Origin: Synergistaceae bacterium
Lineage (GTDB): Bacteria > Synergistota > Synergistia > Synergistales > Aminobacteriaceae
Direction: 5' to 3'
NCBI GenBank assembly: GCA_017446645.1
Contig: JAFSQO010000493.1
Coordinates: 1 to 7,206, forward strand
DNA: 7,206 nucleotides
Shown one piece after another: positions 1 to 5,963 of this stretch (position 1 is the first letter of the stretch; the number at the start of each line of letters is the position of its first letter). A program made the position numbers and the translations under genes. Below the pieces are notes generated by a model. The model had not been told where the DNA came from. It searched no databases and saw only the letters and a program-made list of their open reading frames with translations.

Positions 1-51
1 CTAAAGGCAGCATGTAGTTTACAGCATAATGAATGAAAGGAAGCCGTTTTC

Positions 52-390
52 ATGAAGGGAATTTTTACTCATCACAAAGACACGAAAATTCAGGATTTAG
101 GCGGAGGCAGCTCACGTCGAATCCTTGCTTGGAACGAAAATTTAATGTCAGTCGAAGTCAGCTTTGAGTCAGGCAGTGAAGGGGCATTACACTCACATCC
201 TCACAGTCAGTGCAGCGATGTCTTATCAGGGAAATTCATTTACACCGTTGAAGGCGAGGGCGTTGAGTTAAGTCAGGGCGACTCTGTCGTAGTTCCGGGA
301 AATGCTGTTCACGGCACAAAGTGTCTTGAGTCAGGAATTTTGCTTGATATTTTCACTCCTGCACGCGAAGATTTTGTGACTGGGCTATAA
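52..390 (+). CDS. Small single-domain cupin protein, KdgF-like
   Basis: This 112-residue protein is a single cupin barrel, probably a cytoplasmic metal-dependent enzyme. The metal-binding motif is visible as H47-x-H49-PHS-Q53, with a second-motif histidine at H87 after the PGNAVH turn. A Gln at the position where many cupins have Glu is typical of the KdgF type. The C-terminal D99-x-F101-x3-R105 (DIFTPARED) has the spacing of the Asp, Phe and Arg described around the active site of KdgF, which linearises 4,5-unsaturated uronates from pectin or alginate breakdown. The ATG is preceded by AAAGGAAG at 36-43, eight bases upstream. No uronate or pectin gene lies nearby in this window, so the substrate is inferred from motif resemblance only; an uncharacterised sugar or small-molecule cupin is equally possible. 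The cupin fold itself is secure. Confidence 0.85.
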   Translation: MKGIFTHHKDTKIQDLGGGSSRRILAWNENLMSVEVSFESGSEGALHSHPHSQCSDVLSGKFIYTVEGEGVELSQGDSVVVPGNAVHGTKCLESGILLDIFTPAREDFVTGL

Positions 391-414
391 TATGTGAATA
401 TTTTTCATGTTCAG

Positions 415-422
415 AAAGGAAG
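415..422 (+). promoter_or_regulatory. Ribosome binding site that fixes the start of the MetQ-like gene
   Basis: AAAGGAAG lies ten bases before ATG 433. The same octamer precedes the cupin gene. It is only one base from ATG 424 and lies downstream of GTG 394, so it supports 433 over both in-frame alternatives. Confidence 0.65.
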
Positions 423-432
423 TATGTTATTC

Positions 433-1263
433 ATGACCAGAAAAGTTTTGCTCGCTTTAGTGTTAGTTCTTGCGTTGTCCTTCTCAGCGTTTGCTGCGAA
501 TAAGACAGTGAGGCTCGGAGTCACCGGCAGTGTCTATGATGAGATGTGGGAACCGGCCAAGAAATTATTGGCTGCTCAGGGGATCGATCTCGAAGTTATC
601 CAGTTCACTGATTACGTAACACCTAACAGGGCACTCGATGACGGAGATATTGACTTGAACGCCTTCCAGCACCAGATTTATTTTGCTGACGAGTTATCTT
701 CACGAGGCTACAAACTCAGCAATATAGCAAACACTTTCGTAGTTCCGTTAAATCTTTACTCAATCAAGATAAAGTCACTCGATGAGATTAAAGACGGCGA
801 TGTTATTGCAATTCCCAACGACCCGACTAACGGAGGCAGGGCTATAAAAGTTTTGGCGACTTCAGGATTAATTACCCTGAAACCAGACGCAGGATTTAAC
901 CCTACGAAAGAAGATATTATCTCGTACAGCAAGAAAGTAACGATTCAGGAACTTGCAGCTAACACGATACCTTCAGCACTTCCTGACATTGCAGCAGGTG
1001 TAATCAATGACACATATGCCCTTGATTATGGACTTAAGGCAAGCGATGCAGTGTTTGCAGACCAGGCCCGCGAGCATGAATACTGGAACTTGATCGCAGC
1101 TAAGACAGCAGACCTGAATGACCCTGAAAAGTTTGCTCTTTACGATGCAGTTGTCAAAGCCTATCACAGCCCTGAAATGAAGGCGAACCTCGATAATCTC
1201 TACGGCGGATTCTTCAGACCTGTAGGCTGGGACGAAGATTTGTTAGCACCGTTCAGAAAATAA
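433..1263 (+). CDS. metQ: MetQ/NlpA-family periplasmic substrate-binding protein without a lipobox
   Basis: The 276-residue product belongs to the MetQ/NlpA (lipoprotein_9) family, whose members bind methionine or related amino acids for the MetNI ABC importer. Residues 1-21 form a classical signal peptide: TRK, a hydrophobic run, then AFA before AN, a signal peptidase I site. Family landmarks are LGVTGS (28-33), NAFQHQIYF (76-84), IPNDPTNGGRA (127-137) and INDTYALDYG (191-200). The start at 433 places the signal peptide at the N terminus and has a good SD; in-frame GTG 394 and ATG 424 are less likely. The protein contains no cysteine at all, so it cannot be lipidated as E. coli MetQ is, and should be free in the periplasm. 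No metN or metI lies in the window, so its permease partner must be elsewhere. Methionine specificity is inferred from the family and is not certain. Confidence 0.9.
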   Translation: MTRKVLLALVLVLALSFSAFAANKTVRLGVTGSVYDEMWEPAKKLLAAQGIDLEVIQFTDYVTPNRALDDGDIDLNAFQHQIYFADELSSRGYKLSNIANTFVVPLNLYSIKIKSLDEIKDGDVIAIPNDPTNGGRAIKVLATSGLITLKPDAGFNPTKEDIISYSKKVTIQELAANTIPSALPDIAAGVINDTYALDYGLKASDAVFADQAREHEYWNLIAAKTADLNDPEKFALYDAVVKAYHSPEMKANLDNLYGGFFRPVGWDEDLLAPFRK

Positions 1264-1264
1264 C

Positions 1265-1945
1265 ATGCAGCGGCGTTTAATGCTCCTCATACTGACTCTC
1301 TTTATAGTGATTGAATGGGGGCCTCTTTCTGACGAGAGGAGCAAGTACGGCATTGTTTCCGGCAATCCGTTTGTCCGTGAAGTTGTCCTGACTTTCGATG
1401 ACGGGCCGAGACAAGATACTATGCAGCCTATTATCGCAGCCCTTGAGCCTTATGGTGTGCACGCTACGTTTTTTCTTGTCGGGAAATTCGCTGAACGTTA
1501 CGGGAGAGTTACGTTAATGCTTGCCCGCGCAGGACATGAGCTTGCGAATCACAGTTATACTCATCCAAGACTCTACACGTTATGGGTCGAGAAAATAATG
1601 CGTGAGGCAGAACGCTGCGATGAGGTTTTGGAGGCACTTGGCTTAAGGAAAACCCGATTCCTGAGACCTCCGGGGGGACACTTCAACATGAAGATATTCA
1701 ATGCAATGCGCCGAATGAACTTGTGTATGGGACTCTGGAGCCTTAACACTGCAGATTATACGGGAAGACCTGCTGAAGAAATTTCGAGGCTCGTTTTAAG
1801 CTCCGTCAAGAATGGCGATGTTATATTAATGCATTCCGGTATGCCTGAGACGGTGAAGGCCCTGCCCGCTATTGCTGAAGGACTCAAGGCTCGCGGGTTT
1901 AACTTCGTGAGGCTTGAGGAGTTACGGGATAACGGACGAATTTAA
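1265..1945 (+). CDS. NodB-type polysaccharide deacetylase, membrane-anchored
   Basis: This 226-residue protein is a carbohydrate esterase family 4 (NodB homology) deacetylase, expected to remove N- or O-acetyl groups from peptidoglycan or another envelope glycan. A hydrophobic segment at residues 5-18 should act as an uncleaved anchor or signal sequence. The catalytic motifs occur in order: TFDDGP (43-48, base and metal Asp), HSYTH (96-100, metal His), RPPGG (134-138), a divergent motif 4 NTADYTGR (161-168) where many members have DxxDW, and LMHSG (188-192, catalytic His). The metal triad Asp-His-His is intact, so it should be active. The ATG lies one base after the stop of the binding-protein gene and has no evident SD, which suggests translational coupling. 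Its substrate cannot be read from the sequence. Confidence 0.9.
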   Translation: MQRRLMLLILTLFIVIEWGPLSDERSKYGIVSGNPFVREVVLTFDDGPRQDTMQPIIAALEPYGVHATFFLVGKFAERYGRVTLMLARAGHELANHSYTHPRLYTLWVEKIMREAERCDEVLEALGLRKTRFLRPPGGHFNMKIFNAMRRMNLCMGLWSLNTADYTGRPAEEISRLVLSSVKNGDVILMHSGMPETVKALPAIAEGLKARGFNFVRLEELRDNGRI

Positions 1946-1966
1946 TTTATTTTCCCTTCTGTGTGA

Positions 1967-1986
1967 AAAATCGCAGGAGGGATTTT
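1967..1986 (+). other. Small A/T-rich inverted repeat with an SD-like loop
   Basis: AAAATC (1967-1972) and GATTTT (1981-1986) could pair around the loop GCAGGAGG. The stem is only six base pairs and mostly A-U, and there is no proper U tract after it, so it is a poor terminator. The AGGAGG in the loop has no start codon at a useful distance. It lies in the 64-base gap between the deacetylase gene and the next gene and may be chance. Confidence 0.25.
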
Positions 1987-1995
1987 ATACACAAA

Positions 1996-2001
1996 AAGGA
2001 G
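1996..2001 (+). promoter_or_regulatory. Ribosome binding site that fixes the start of the 109-residue protein
   Basis: AAGGAG, inside an A-rich run, sits eight bases before ATG 2010. It marks that ATG as the start rather than in-frame upstream codons that would overlap the deacetylase gene. Confidence 0.75.
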
Positions 2002-2009
2002 CAAAGAAT

Positions 2010-2339
2010 ATGCAAGAAACATTACGAGACCATGACGATACAGAATTAACGTTGAAAATGTTGAGCAATTTACGCAGCTTGCCAATAACTTACGAGGCAG
2101 TCCAAGAGTCTGACGGGAGTTTCACAGGCAGAACGTTAGAATTTGGGGACATAGAAAACGCACCGGATATAGAGAACCTGAAAGTAAAACTAGTAAAAGG
2201 CATGAAGGATTGGGCGAGAGTACTTGCAGATGATTACACAAATTGGTCTAGAGGACGCGAAGTGCAGCTTCCCTATTTAGTGAAAATATTATTCAGTACA
2301 GAAGAGGAATTATTAACGTGCCTAACTGGGATAATTTAA
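2010..2339 (+). CDS. Hypothetical 109-residue acidic protein
   Basis: I do not recognise this protein with confidence. It is 109 residues, acidic at the N terminus, with no signal peptide or membrane segment, so it is likely cytoplasmic. Residues 25-45 look like two beta strands around a turn (ITYEAVQESDG, then SFTGRTLEF), followed by a probable helix at about 53-75 and the motif DDYTNWSRGRE (74-84). The end is LPYLVKILFSTEEELLTCL, suggesting a further strand and helix. The strand-DGxFxG-strand-helix start recalls HicB-like antitoxin folds, but no hicA-like toxin gene is adjacent and the resemblance is weak. Coding is supported by the SD at 1996-2001, an uninterrupted frame and tight packing (38 bases to the next start). 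It uses codons such as CTA, AGA and ATA that seem rarer in the flanking genes, a weak hint of separate ancestry. Confidence 0.7.
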   Translation: MQETLRDHDDTELTLKMLSNLRSLPITYEAVQESDGSFTGRTLEFGDIENAPDIENLKVKLVKGMKDWARVLADDYTNWSRGREVQLPYLVKILFSTEEELLTCLTGII

Positions 2340-2359
2340 CGTGAATGAAAATAAAAAAC

Positions 2360-2365
2360 AGGAGG
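2360..2365 (+). promoter_or_regulatory. Ribosome binding site that fixes the start of the GtrA-family gene
   Basis: A full AGGAGG lies twelve bases before ATG 2378. The in-frame ATG at 2345 lies upstream of this site and has no SD of its own, so 2378 is the better start. Confidence 0.7.
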
Positions 2366-2377
2366 TTGCTTCACTTC

Positions 2378-2767
2378 ATGAAACTAGATACTGGCACTAT
2401 AAAGCATTTATCTCTTTACGGAGTTTTCGGGGTTCTCACTACTATACTTGCTATATTTCTTTACTGGGTATTCACTCGGCTTGCTGGCTTTAGCGTCGTC
2501 GTATCATCTGGGTTGTCATGGTTCTTGGCCTTACTCTTTGCATTTTTCACAAACAGGCGTTACGTCTTTCACAGTTCCGGCAATATCTTTCATGAGGGCT
2601 ATGCTTTCTTCATGGCTCGTGTTTTCACAGGACTGCTTGATGTCTTTATCATGTACTTATTCGTTGATGTCTTGAAATTTTACGACATGCCCGTGAAAAT
2701 TATCTCGAATATAATAGTGATTATACTAAACTATATTGCCAGCAAATTATATATTTTCAGGAGGTAA
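2378..2767 (+). CDS. GtrA-family four-helix membrane protein
   Basis: The 129-residue product has four predicted membrane helices at about 10-33, 38-58, 74-98 and 105-126, the layout and length of GtrA/DPMS-type proteins. These are thought to move or present polyprenyl-phosphate-linked sugars across the inner membrane for glycan or teichoic-acid modification. Family signatures are FFTNRRYVF after helix 2 (56-64) and NYIASKLYIF at the C terminus (118-127). No glycosyltransferase gene lies beside it; the nearest envelope gene is the deacetylase two genes upstream, so a shared role in surface glycan modification is only an inference. An in-frame ATG at 2345 would add 11 residues but lacks an SD. 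The gene ends AGG AGG TAA, and these codons serve as the SD of the next gene. Confidence 0.85.
   Translation: MKLDTGTIKHLSLYGVFGVLTTILAIFLYWVFTRLAGFSVVVSSGLSWFLALLFAFFTNRRYVFHSSGNIFHEGYAFFMARVFTGLLDVFIMYLFVDVLKFYDMPVKIISNIIVIILNYIASKLYIFRR
2759..2764 (+). promoter_or_regulatory. SD of ade formed by the last two codons of the GtrA-family gene
   Basis: The final Arg-Arg codons AGG-AGG of the upstream gene are a perfect SD ten bases before the ade ATG at 2775. Ribosomes finishing the upstream gene cover this site, so the two translations are physically linked. Confidence 0.8.
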
Positions 2768-2774
2768 TTTTTTC

Positions 2775-4508
2775 ATGAACAAACTTGCTGCAGCAGCACG
2801 AGGCGAAATTCCTGCAGAGTTAGTCATACACAATGCACGAATCGCAAATATATTGACTCAATCATACGAACTTGCAGACGTTGCCATTCAGTCCGGGAAA
2901 ATCGCAGGCATCGCTGAACACTACGAGGGCGATAAAAATTTCGACGCTTCAGGCCGTGTATTAATTCCAAGTTTTATTGACGGTCATGTTCACATTGAGG
3001 ATACCTTCATGACTCCTCCTAACTTCGCAAAAATCGCAGCAATTCACGGGACTGGCTCAGTCTTTGCGGACCCTCACGAAATCTCTAATGCACTTGGACT
3101 TGCAGGACTTGAATTCATGTTTGCAGCTTCATTGAATCGTCCGATAAATATTTTCTTCGGTGCCCCGTCATGTGTGCCTGCTTCGGAATTTGAGACCCCT
3201 TACGAGGAACTCGATATTAACGCTATTAAAGCAATGTTCGACAAGAATCTCGTTACTCACTTGGGCGAGATGATGAATTTCCCTGCAATAATATCCGGCG
3301 ACTCTGAGGCATGGGCGAAAGTTCTACTGGCTGGCAAGCTCCCAGTTACAGGACATGCTCCCGGAGTGTCTGGTAAAGCCCTCAACGCATATATTTCTGC
3401 CGGAATAAGCTCTGACCATGAATGCACGGACTTAAACGAAGCACGAGAGAAATTATCACGCGGAATGTTCATAATGATTCGTGAAGGCTCATCGTTCAGG
3501 GACCTGAAAACTTTATTGCCGCTGATTCGCGAAAACCCGTTAAATGCCTGTAGATGTATGATAGTCAGTGATGACATTACTGCAAGAGATTTATTAACTA
3601 ACGGACACATGGACTCTAAATTGCGAATCATGCTTAGAGAAGGCATTAATCCGTTTGTTGCCTTACGAATGATAACCCTGACCCCTGCAGAATATTTCAG
3701 GGTTTATAATCTTGGCCTGATTGCCCCTGGTTACAACGCAGATTTCGTCTTGCTGGGAGGCTCTGAAATTAACGAGGATTTCACGGTTAATGAAGTATGG
3801 AAGGACGGCAGGTTAATAGTCCGCGATAAAGATGTCTTTGACGTTATAGACGAGACAGAACACCTTGCACCAGTCATAAAGACCAGAGTCAAGAATATCC
3901 CTTCAGAATCACAGATAAGAATTCCTGTTTCAGAACATGAAGGCGAATTAATTAACGTCATTGGCATTACAGAAGGCACAACTATAACGAAGACCCTGAA
4001 TCTTGTTCCGAAAGTTCGTGAAGGCTTCGTAGTTCCTGACCCTGATAATGACGTAGCAAAGATCGCAGTTCTCGAAAGACACAGGGACACCGGACAATTT
4101 GCAGCAGGTTTCGTGAAGGGCTTGGGCATAAGACGGGGCGCAATTGGTTCAAGCGTTGCCCATGATGCCCATAATTTTGTCGCAGCAGGTTCAGATGACG
4201 AGTCAATTATCACGGCATTCAAGGCCCTTGCAGAAATCGGCGGAGGCTTAGTCATAACGGAAGGCAAAAATGTAATCGCATCGTTCGGTCTTCCAATCGG
4301 CGGACTCATGTGTTACCTGCCCCCTGAAAAGATAGCGGCTGAACTTGCAAACATGGAGACTACAGCAGAAAATTTCGGCGTAAAGATTCCTCATCCGTTT
4401 ATGGTCTTGTCTTTCCTGTGTCTGAGCGTAATTCCTGAGTTAAGAATCACAGATCAGGGCTATATAGATATTACTAAAGGAGGCAGGCAGGATATTTTTG
4501 TGAGATAA
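2775..4508 (+). CDS. ade: Adenine deaminase (amidohydrolase family)
   Basis: This 577-residue enzyme hydrolyses adenine to hypoxanthine and ammonia in purine salvage, in the cytoplasm. The length is normal for bacterial Ade. The N-terminal part has an amidohydrolase beta-sandwich, then the metal-binding H71-x-H73 in FIDGHVHIED, ADPHE (98-102), GAPSCVP (129-135), LGEMMNFP (163-170), TGHAP (192-196), SSDHE (212-216) and the catalytic SDD (265-267). The LIAPGYNADFVLL block (315-327) closes the core domain. The C-terminal Ade-specific domain has VAHDAHNF and GLPIGGLM. The strand-end motif reads HVHIEDT where many relatives have HVHIESS, a mild change. The start at 2775 has an AGGAGG made from the preceding gene's last codons; in-frame upstream codons would overlap that gene without an SD. 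A nucleobase permease follows directly, consistent with uptake and deamination of adenine. I am sure of the family and fairly sure of the substrate. Confidence 0.95.
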   Translation: MNKLAAAARGEIPAELVIHNARIANILTQSYELADVAIQSGKIAGIAEHYEGDKNFDASGRVLIPSFIDGHVHIEDTFMTPPNFAKIAAIHGTGSVFADPHEISNALGLAGLEFMFAASLNRPINIFFGAPSCVPASEFETPYEELDINAIKAMFDKNLVTHLGEMMNFPAIISGDSEAWAKVLLAGKLPVTGHAPGVSGKALNAYISAGISSDHECTDLNEAREKLSRGMFIMIREGSSFRDLKTLLPLIRENPLNACRCMIVSDDITARDLLTNGHMDSKLRIMLREGINPFVALRMITLTPAEYFRVYNLGLIAPGYNADFVLLGGSEINEDFTVNEVWKDGRLIVRDKDVFDVIDETEHLAPVIKTRVKNIPSESQIRIPVSEHEGELINVIGITEGTTITKTLNLVPKVREGFVVPDPDNDVAKIAVLERHRDTGQFAAGFVKGLGIRRGAIGSSVAHDAHNFVAAGSDDESIITAFKALAEIGGGLVITEGKNVIASFGLPIGGLMCYLPPEKIAAELANMETTAENFGVKIPHPFMVLSFLCLSVIPELRITDQGYIDITKGGRQDIFVR

Positions 4509-4510
4509 TT

Positions 4511-4544
4511 ATCACTCATTCTTTAATAAATTTAGGAGAGTGAT
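4511..4544 (+). promoter_or_regulatory. Inverted repeat overlapping the permease SD
   Basis: ATCACTC (4511-4517) and GAGTGAT (4538-4544) are perfect 7-base complements separated by 20 mostly A/T bases. The SD of the next gene (AGGAGAG, 4534-4540) has its last three bases in the right arm. The left arm starts two bases after the ade stop codon, so a ribosome terminating on ade would keep the stem open. This could couple permease translation to ade translation. The pairing is seen; the regulatory role is inferred. Confidence 0.5.
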
Positions 4545-4550
4545 TTACCA

Positions 4551-5906
4551 ATGTCGTTATTCAGAATTCGTGAGACCGGCAGCACCTTCTTGACAGAAGT
4601 CCTCGCTGGTGTCACAACTTTTGTAACAATGTCGTATATCATCATCGTTAATCCTGCTATTTTAGGTACTACAGGCATGGACAAAGGCGCATTGATAACT
4701 GCAACATGTCTTGCTTCTGCTTTGGGAACGTTCTTGATGGCTTTGTTCGCAAATTATCCCATAGCACTTGCTCCTGGAATGGGATTGAATGCCTTCTTTG
4801 CCTACGGGGTAGTCCTGAGTATGCAGATAAACGGTCATTCAGTAACTTGGCAGCAGGCACTTGCAGCGGTCTTCATTGAGGGTGCAATCTTCGCAGTCCT
4901 GACTATGACAAGCATTCGTGAAGCAATCATGAATTCCATTCCCAAGTCGTTAAAAATAGGCATATCGGCAGGCATAGGCTTATTCATTACGTTAATAGGT
5001 CTCATTAATGCAGGCATAGTCGTATCGAGCGGCAACAGCACACTCTTGGCTCTCGGAAAATTCGCGACAAGAACTGAAGCAGGTCTTACGTTTAACGTTC
5101 CGATGTTAATGTCAATGGCAGGCTTGTTCCTGATGAGCGTGTTAATTGCCCTGAACATCAAAGGCGCGCTGTTAATCGGCATAGTAATTATCACGGGCGT
5201 TGCAGCATTCTTCGGACTTCCTGCAGGTGCTGGACTTCCTCCCGTTGCAATTCCCCAAAATTTCGTCTCTGAACCGAATTCAATAATGCCTCTTCTTTGG
5301 CAGCTCGATTTCTCTCTCGTGAAAGAGCCGCAGTTCTGGGTCGTAGTCTTCTCGTTCTTCTTCGTTGACTTCTTTGATACGTTAGGTACTTTAGTAGGTG
5401 TGTGCAACAGGTCAGGGCTTCTTGACGAAAACGGTCGTCTCCCCAGGGCAAAGGGCGCACTCATGGCCGACGCAGTTGCTACGATGGCAGGTGCAGCACT
5501 GGGAACTTCAACGGTAACGAGTTATGTCGAAAGCTCTTCAGGCGTTGCTCAGGGAGGACGCACAGGACTCACTGCAATAGTTACGGCTTTGTTGTTTGTC
5601 GGAGCGATATTCTTTGCACCGTTCGTTGAGATGGTTCCGGGTTATGCTACTGCTCCTGCTTTAATCATTGTCGGAGTCTACATGATGATGACCCTGCGCG
5701 ATCTGAACTTTGACGAGTTGACGGAACTTATACCGGCGTTGCTTGGATTCTTCATGATGCCATTTGCTTATAGTATCTCAGTAGGAATTGAGTTCGCTAT
5801 TGTCAGCTACGTTGCAATAAAGATTTTCACCGGCAAGTTCAAAGATATTTCGTTCTTAATGATAATACTCGCAGCGTTATTCATTGCGAAAGAAATTTTT
5901 GCGTAA
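4551..5906 (+). CDS. NCS2-family purine nucleobase permease (AzgA-like, PbuG/AdeP type)
   Basis: The 451-residue product is a polytopic inner-membrane carrier of the AzgA-like branch of the nucleobase-cation symporter-2 family, expected to import adenine, guanine or hypoxanthine with protons. It has the roughly 14 hydrophobic segments of the family. Landmarks are the N-terminal TEVLAGVTTFVTMSYIIIVNP (from residue 15), MDKGALITATCLASA, NYPIALAPGMGLNAFFAY (68-85), FVDFFDTLGTLVGV (271-284) and TSYVESSSGVAQGGRTGL (323-340), the last two carrying conserved substrate-site Asp and Glu. The length is typical and the frame is intact. ATG 4551 follows AGGAGAG by about ten bases. Placement 42 bases after ade argues for adenine or hypoxanthine uptake feeding the deaminase. 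A likely terminator follows at 5923. Guanine/hypoxanthine preference cannot be excluded from sequence. Confidence 0.93.
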   Translation: MSLFRIRETGSTFLTEVLAGVTTFVTMSYIIIVNPAILGTTGMDKGALITATCLASALGTFLMALFANYPIALAPGMGLNAFFAYGVVLSMQINGHSVTWQQALAAVFIEGAIFAVLTMTSIREAIMNSIPKSLKIGISAGIGLFITLIGLINAGIVVSSGNSTLLALGKFATRTEAGLTFNVPMLMSMAGLFLMSVLIALNIKGALLIGIVIITGVAAFFGLPAGAGLPPVAIPQNFVSEPNSIMPLLWQLDFSLVKEPQFWVVVFSFFFVDFFDTLGTLVGVCNRSGLLDENGRLPRAKGALMADAVATMAGAALGTSTVTSYVESSSGVAQGGRTGLTAIVTALLFVGAIFFAPFVEMVPGYATAPALIIVGVYMMMTLRDLNFDELTELIPALLGFFMMPFAYSISVGIEFAIVSYVAIKIFTGKFKDISFLMIILAALFIAKEIFA

Positions 5907-5922
5907 AGTAATTTGTGTTATC

Positions 5923-5957
5923 AGCTCTCAGGGCGGGAACTCTGGGGGCTTTATTAT
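5923..5957 (+). terminator. Probable intrinsic terminator after the purine permease
   Basis: AGCTCTCAG (5923-5931) can pair with CTGGGGGCT (5942-5950) over nine positions, two of them G-U, around a ten-base loop, followed by TTATTAT. It starts 16 bases after the permease stop codon. The U tract is interrupted by A residues, so efficiency may be modest. It separates the purine genes from the ABC transporter genes. Confidence 0.6.
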
Positions 5958-5963
5958 ATGGTA

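Noticed and set aside
1..36. A frame from base 1 ending at TGA 34-36 could be the tail of an upstream gene.
   Set aside because: Only eleven codons (LKAACSLQHNE) with no recognisable motif; it cannot be told from chance, so it is not called as a gene.
394..432. GTG 394 or ATG 424 as the start of the MetQ-like gene.
   Set aside because: They push the signal peptide inwards and have no properly spaced SD; ATG 433 fits both SD and signal peptide.
1914..2009. N-terminal extension of the 109-residue protein from an in-frame TTG.
   Set aside because: It would overlap the deacetylase gene, lacks an SD and adds no recognisable domain, while ATG 2010 has a strong SD eight bases upstream.
3731..4309. 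Long antisense open frame across the ade gene.
   Set aside because: Low-complexity composition rich in Ser, Pro and Thr, no SD and complete overlap with a secure enzyme gene; a by-product of ade codon usage.
4509..4550. Purine riboswitch ahead of the permease gene.
   Set aside because: The gap is only 42 bases, too short for a purine aptamer, and shows just one simple inverted repeat.
4835..5464. Antisense open frame across the permease gene.
   Set aside because: It mirrors a clearly conserved membrane protein and shows no domain of its own.
5950..5961. TTTATTATATGG as a promoter -10 region for the ABC transporter gene.
   Set aside because: No -35 element lies at a suitable distance and the T-rich run is better explained as the tail of the terminator hairpin.
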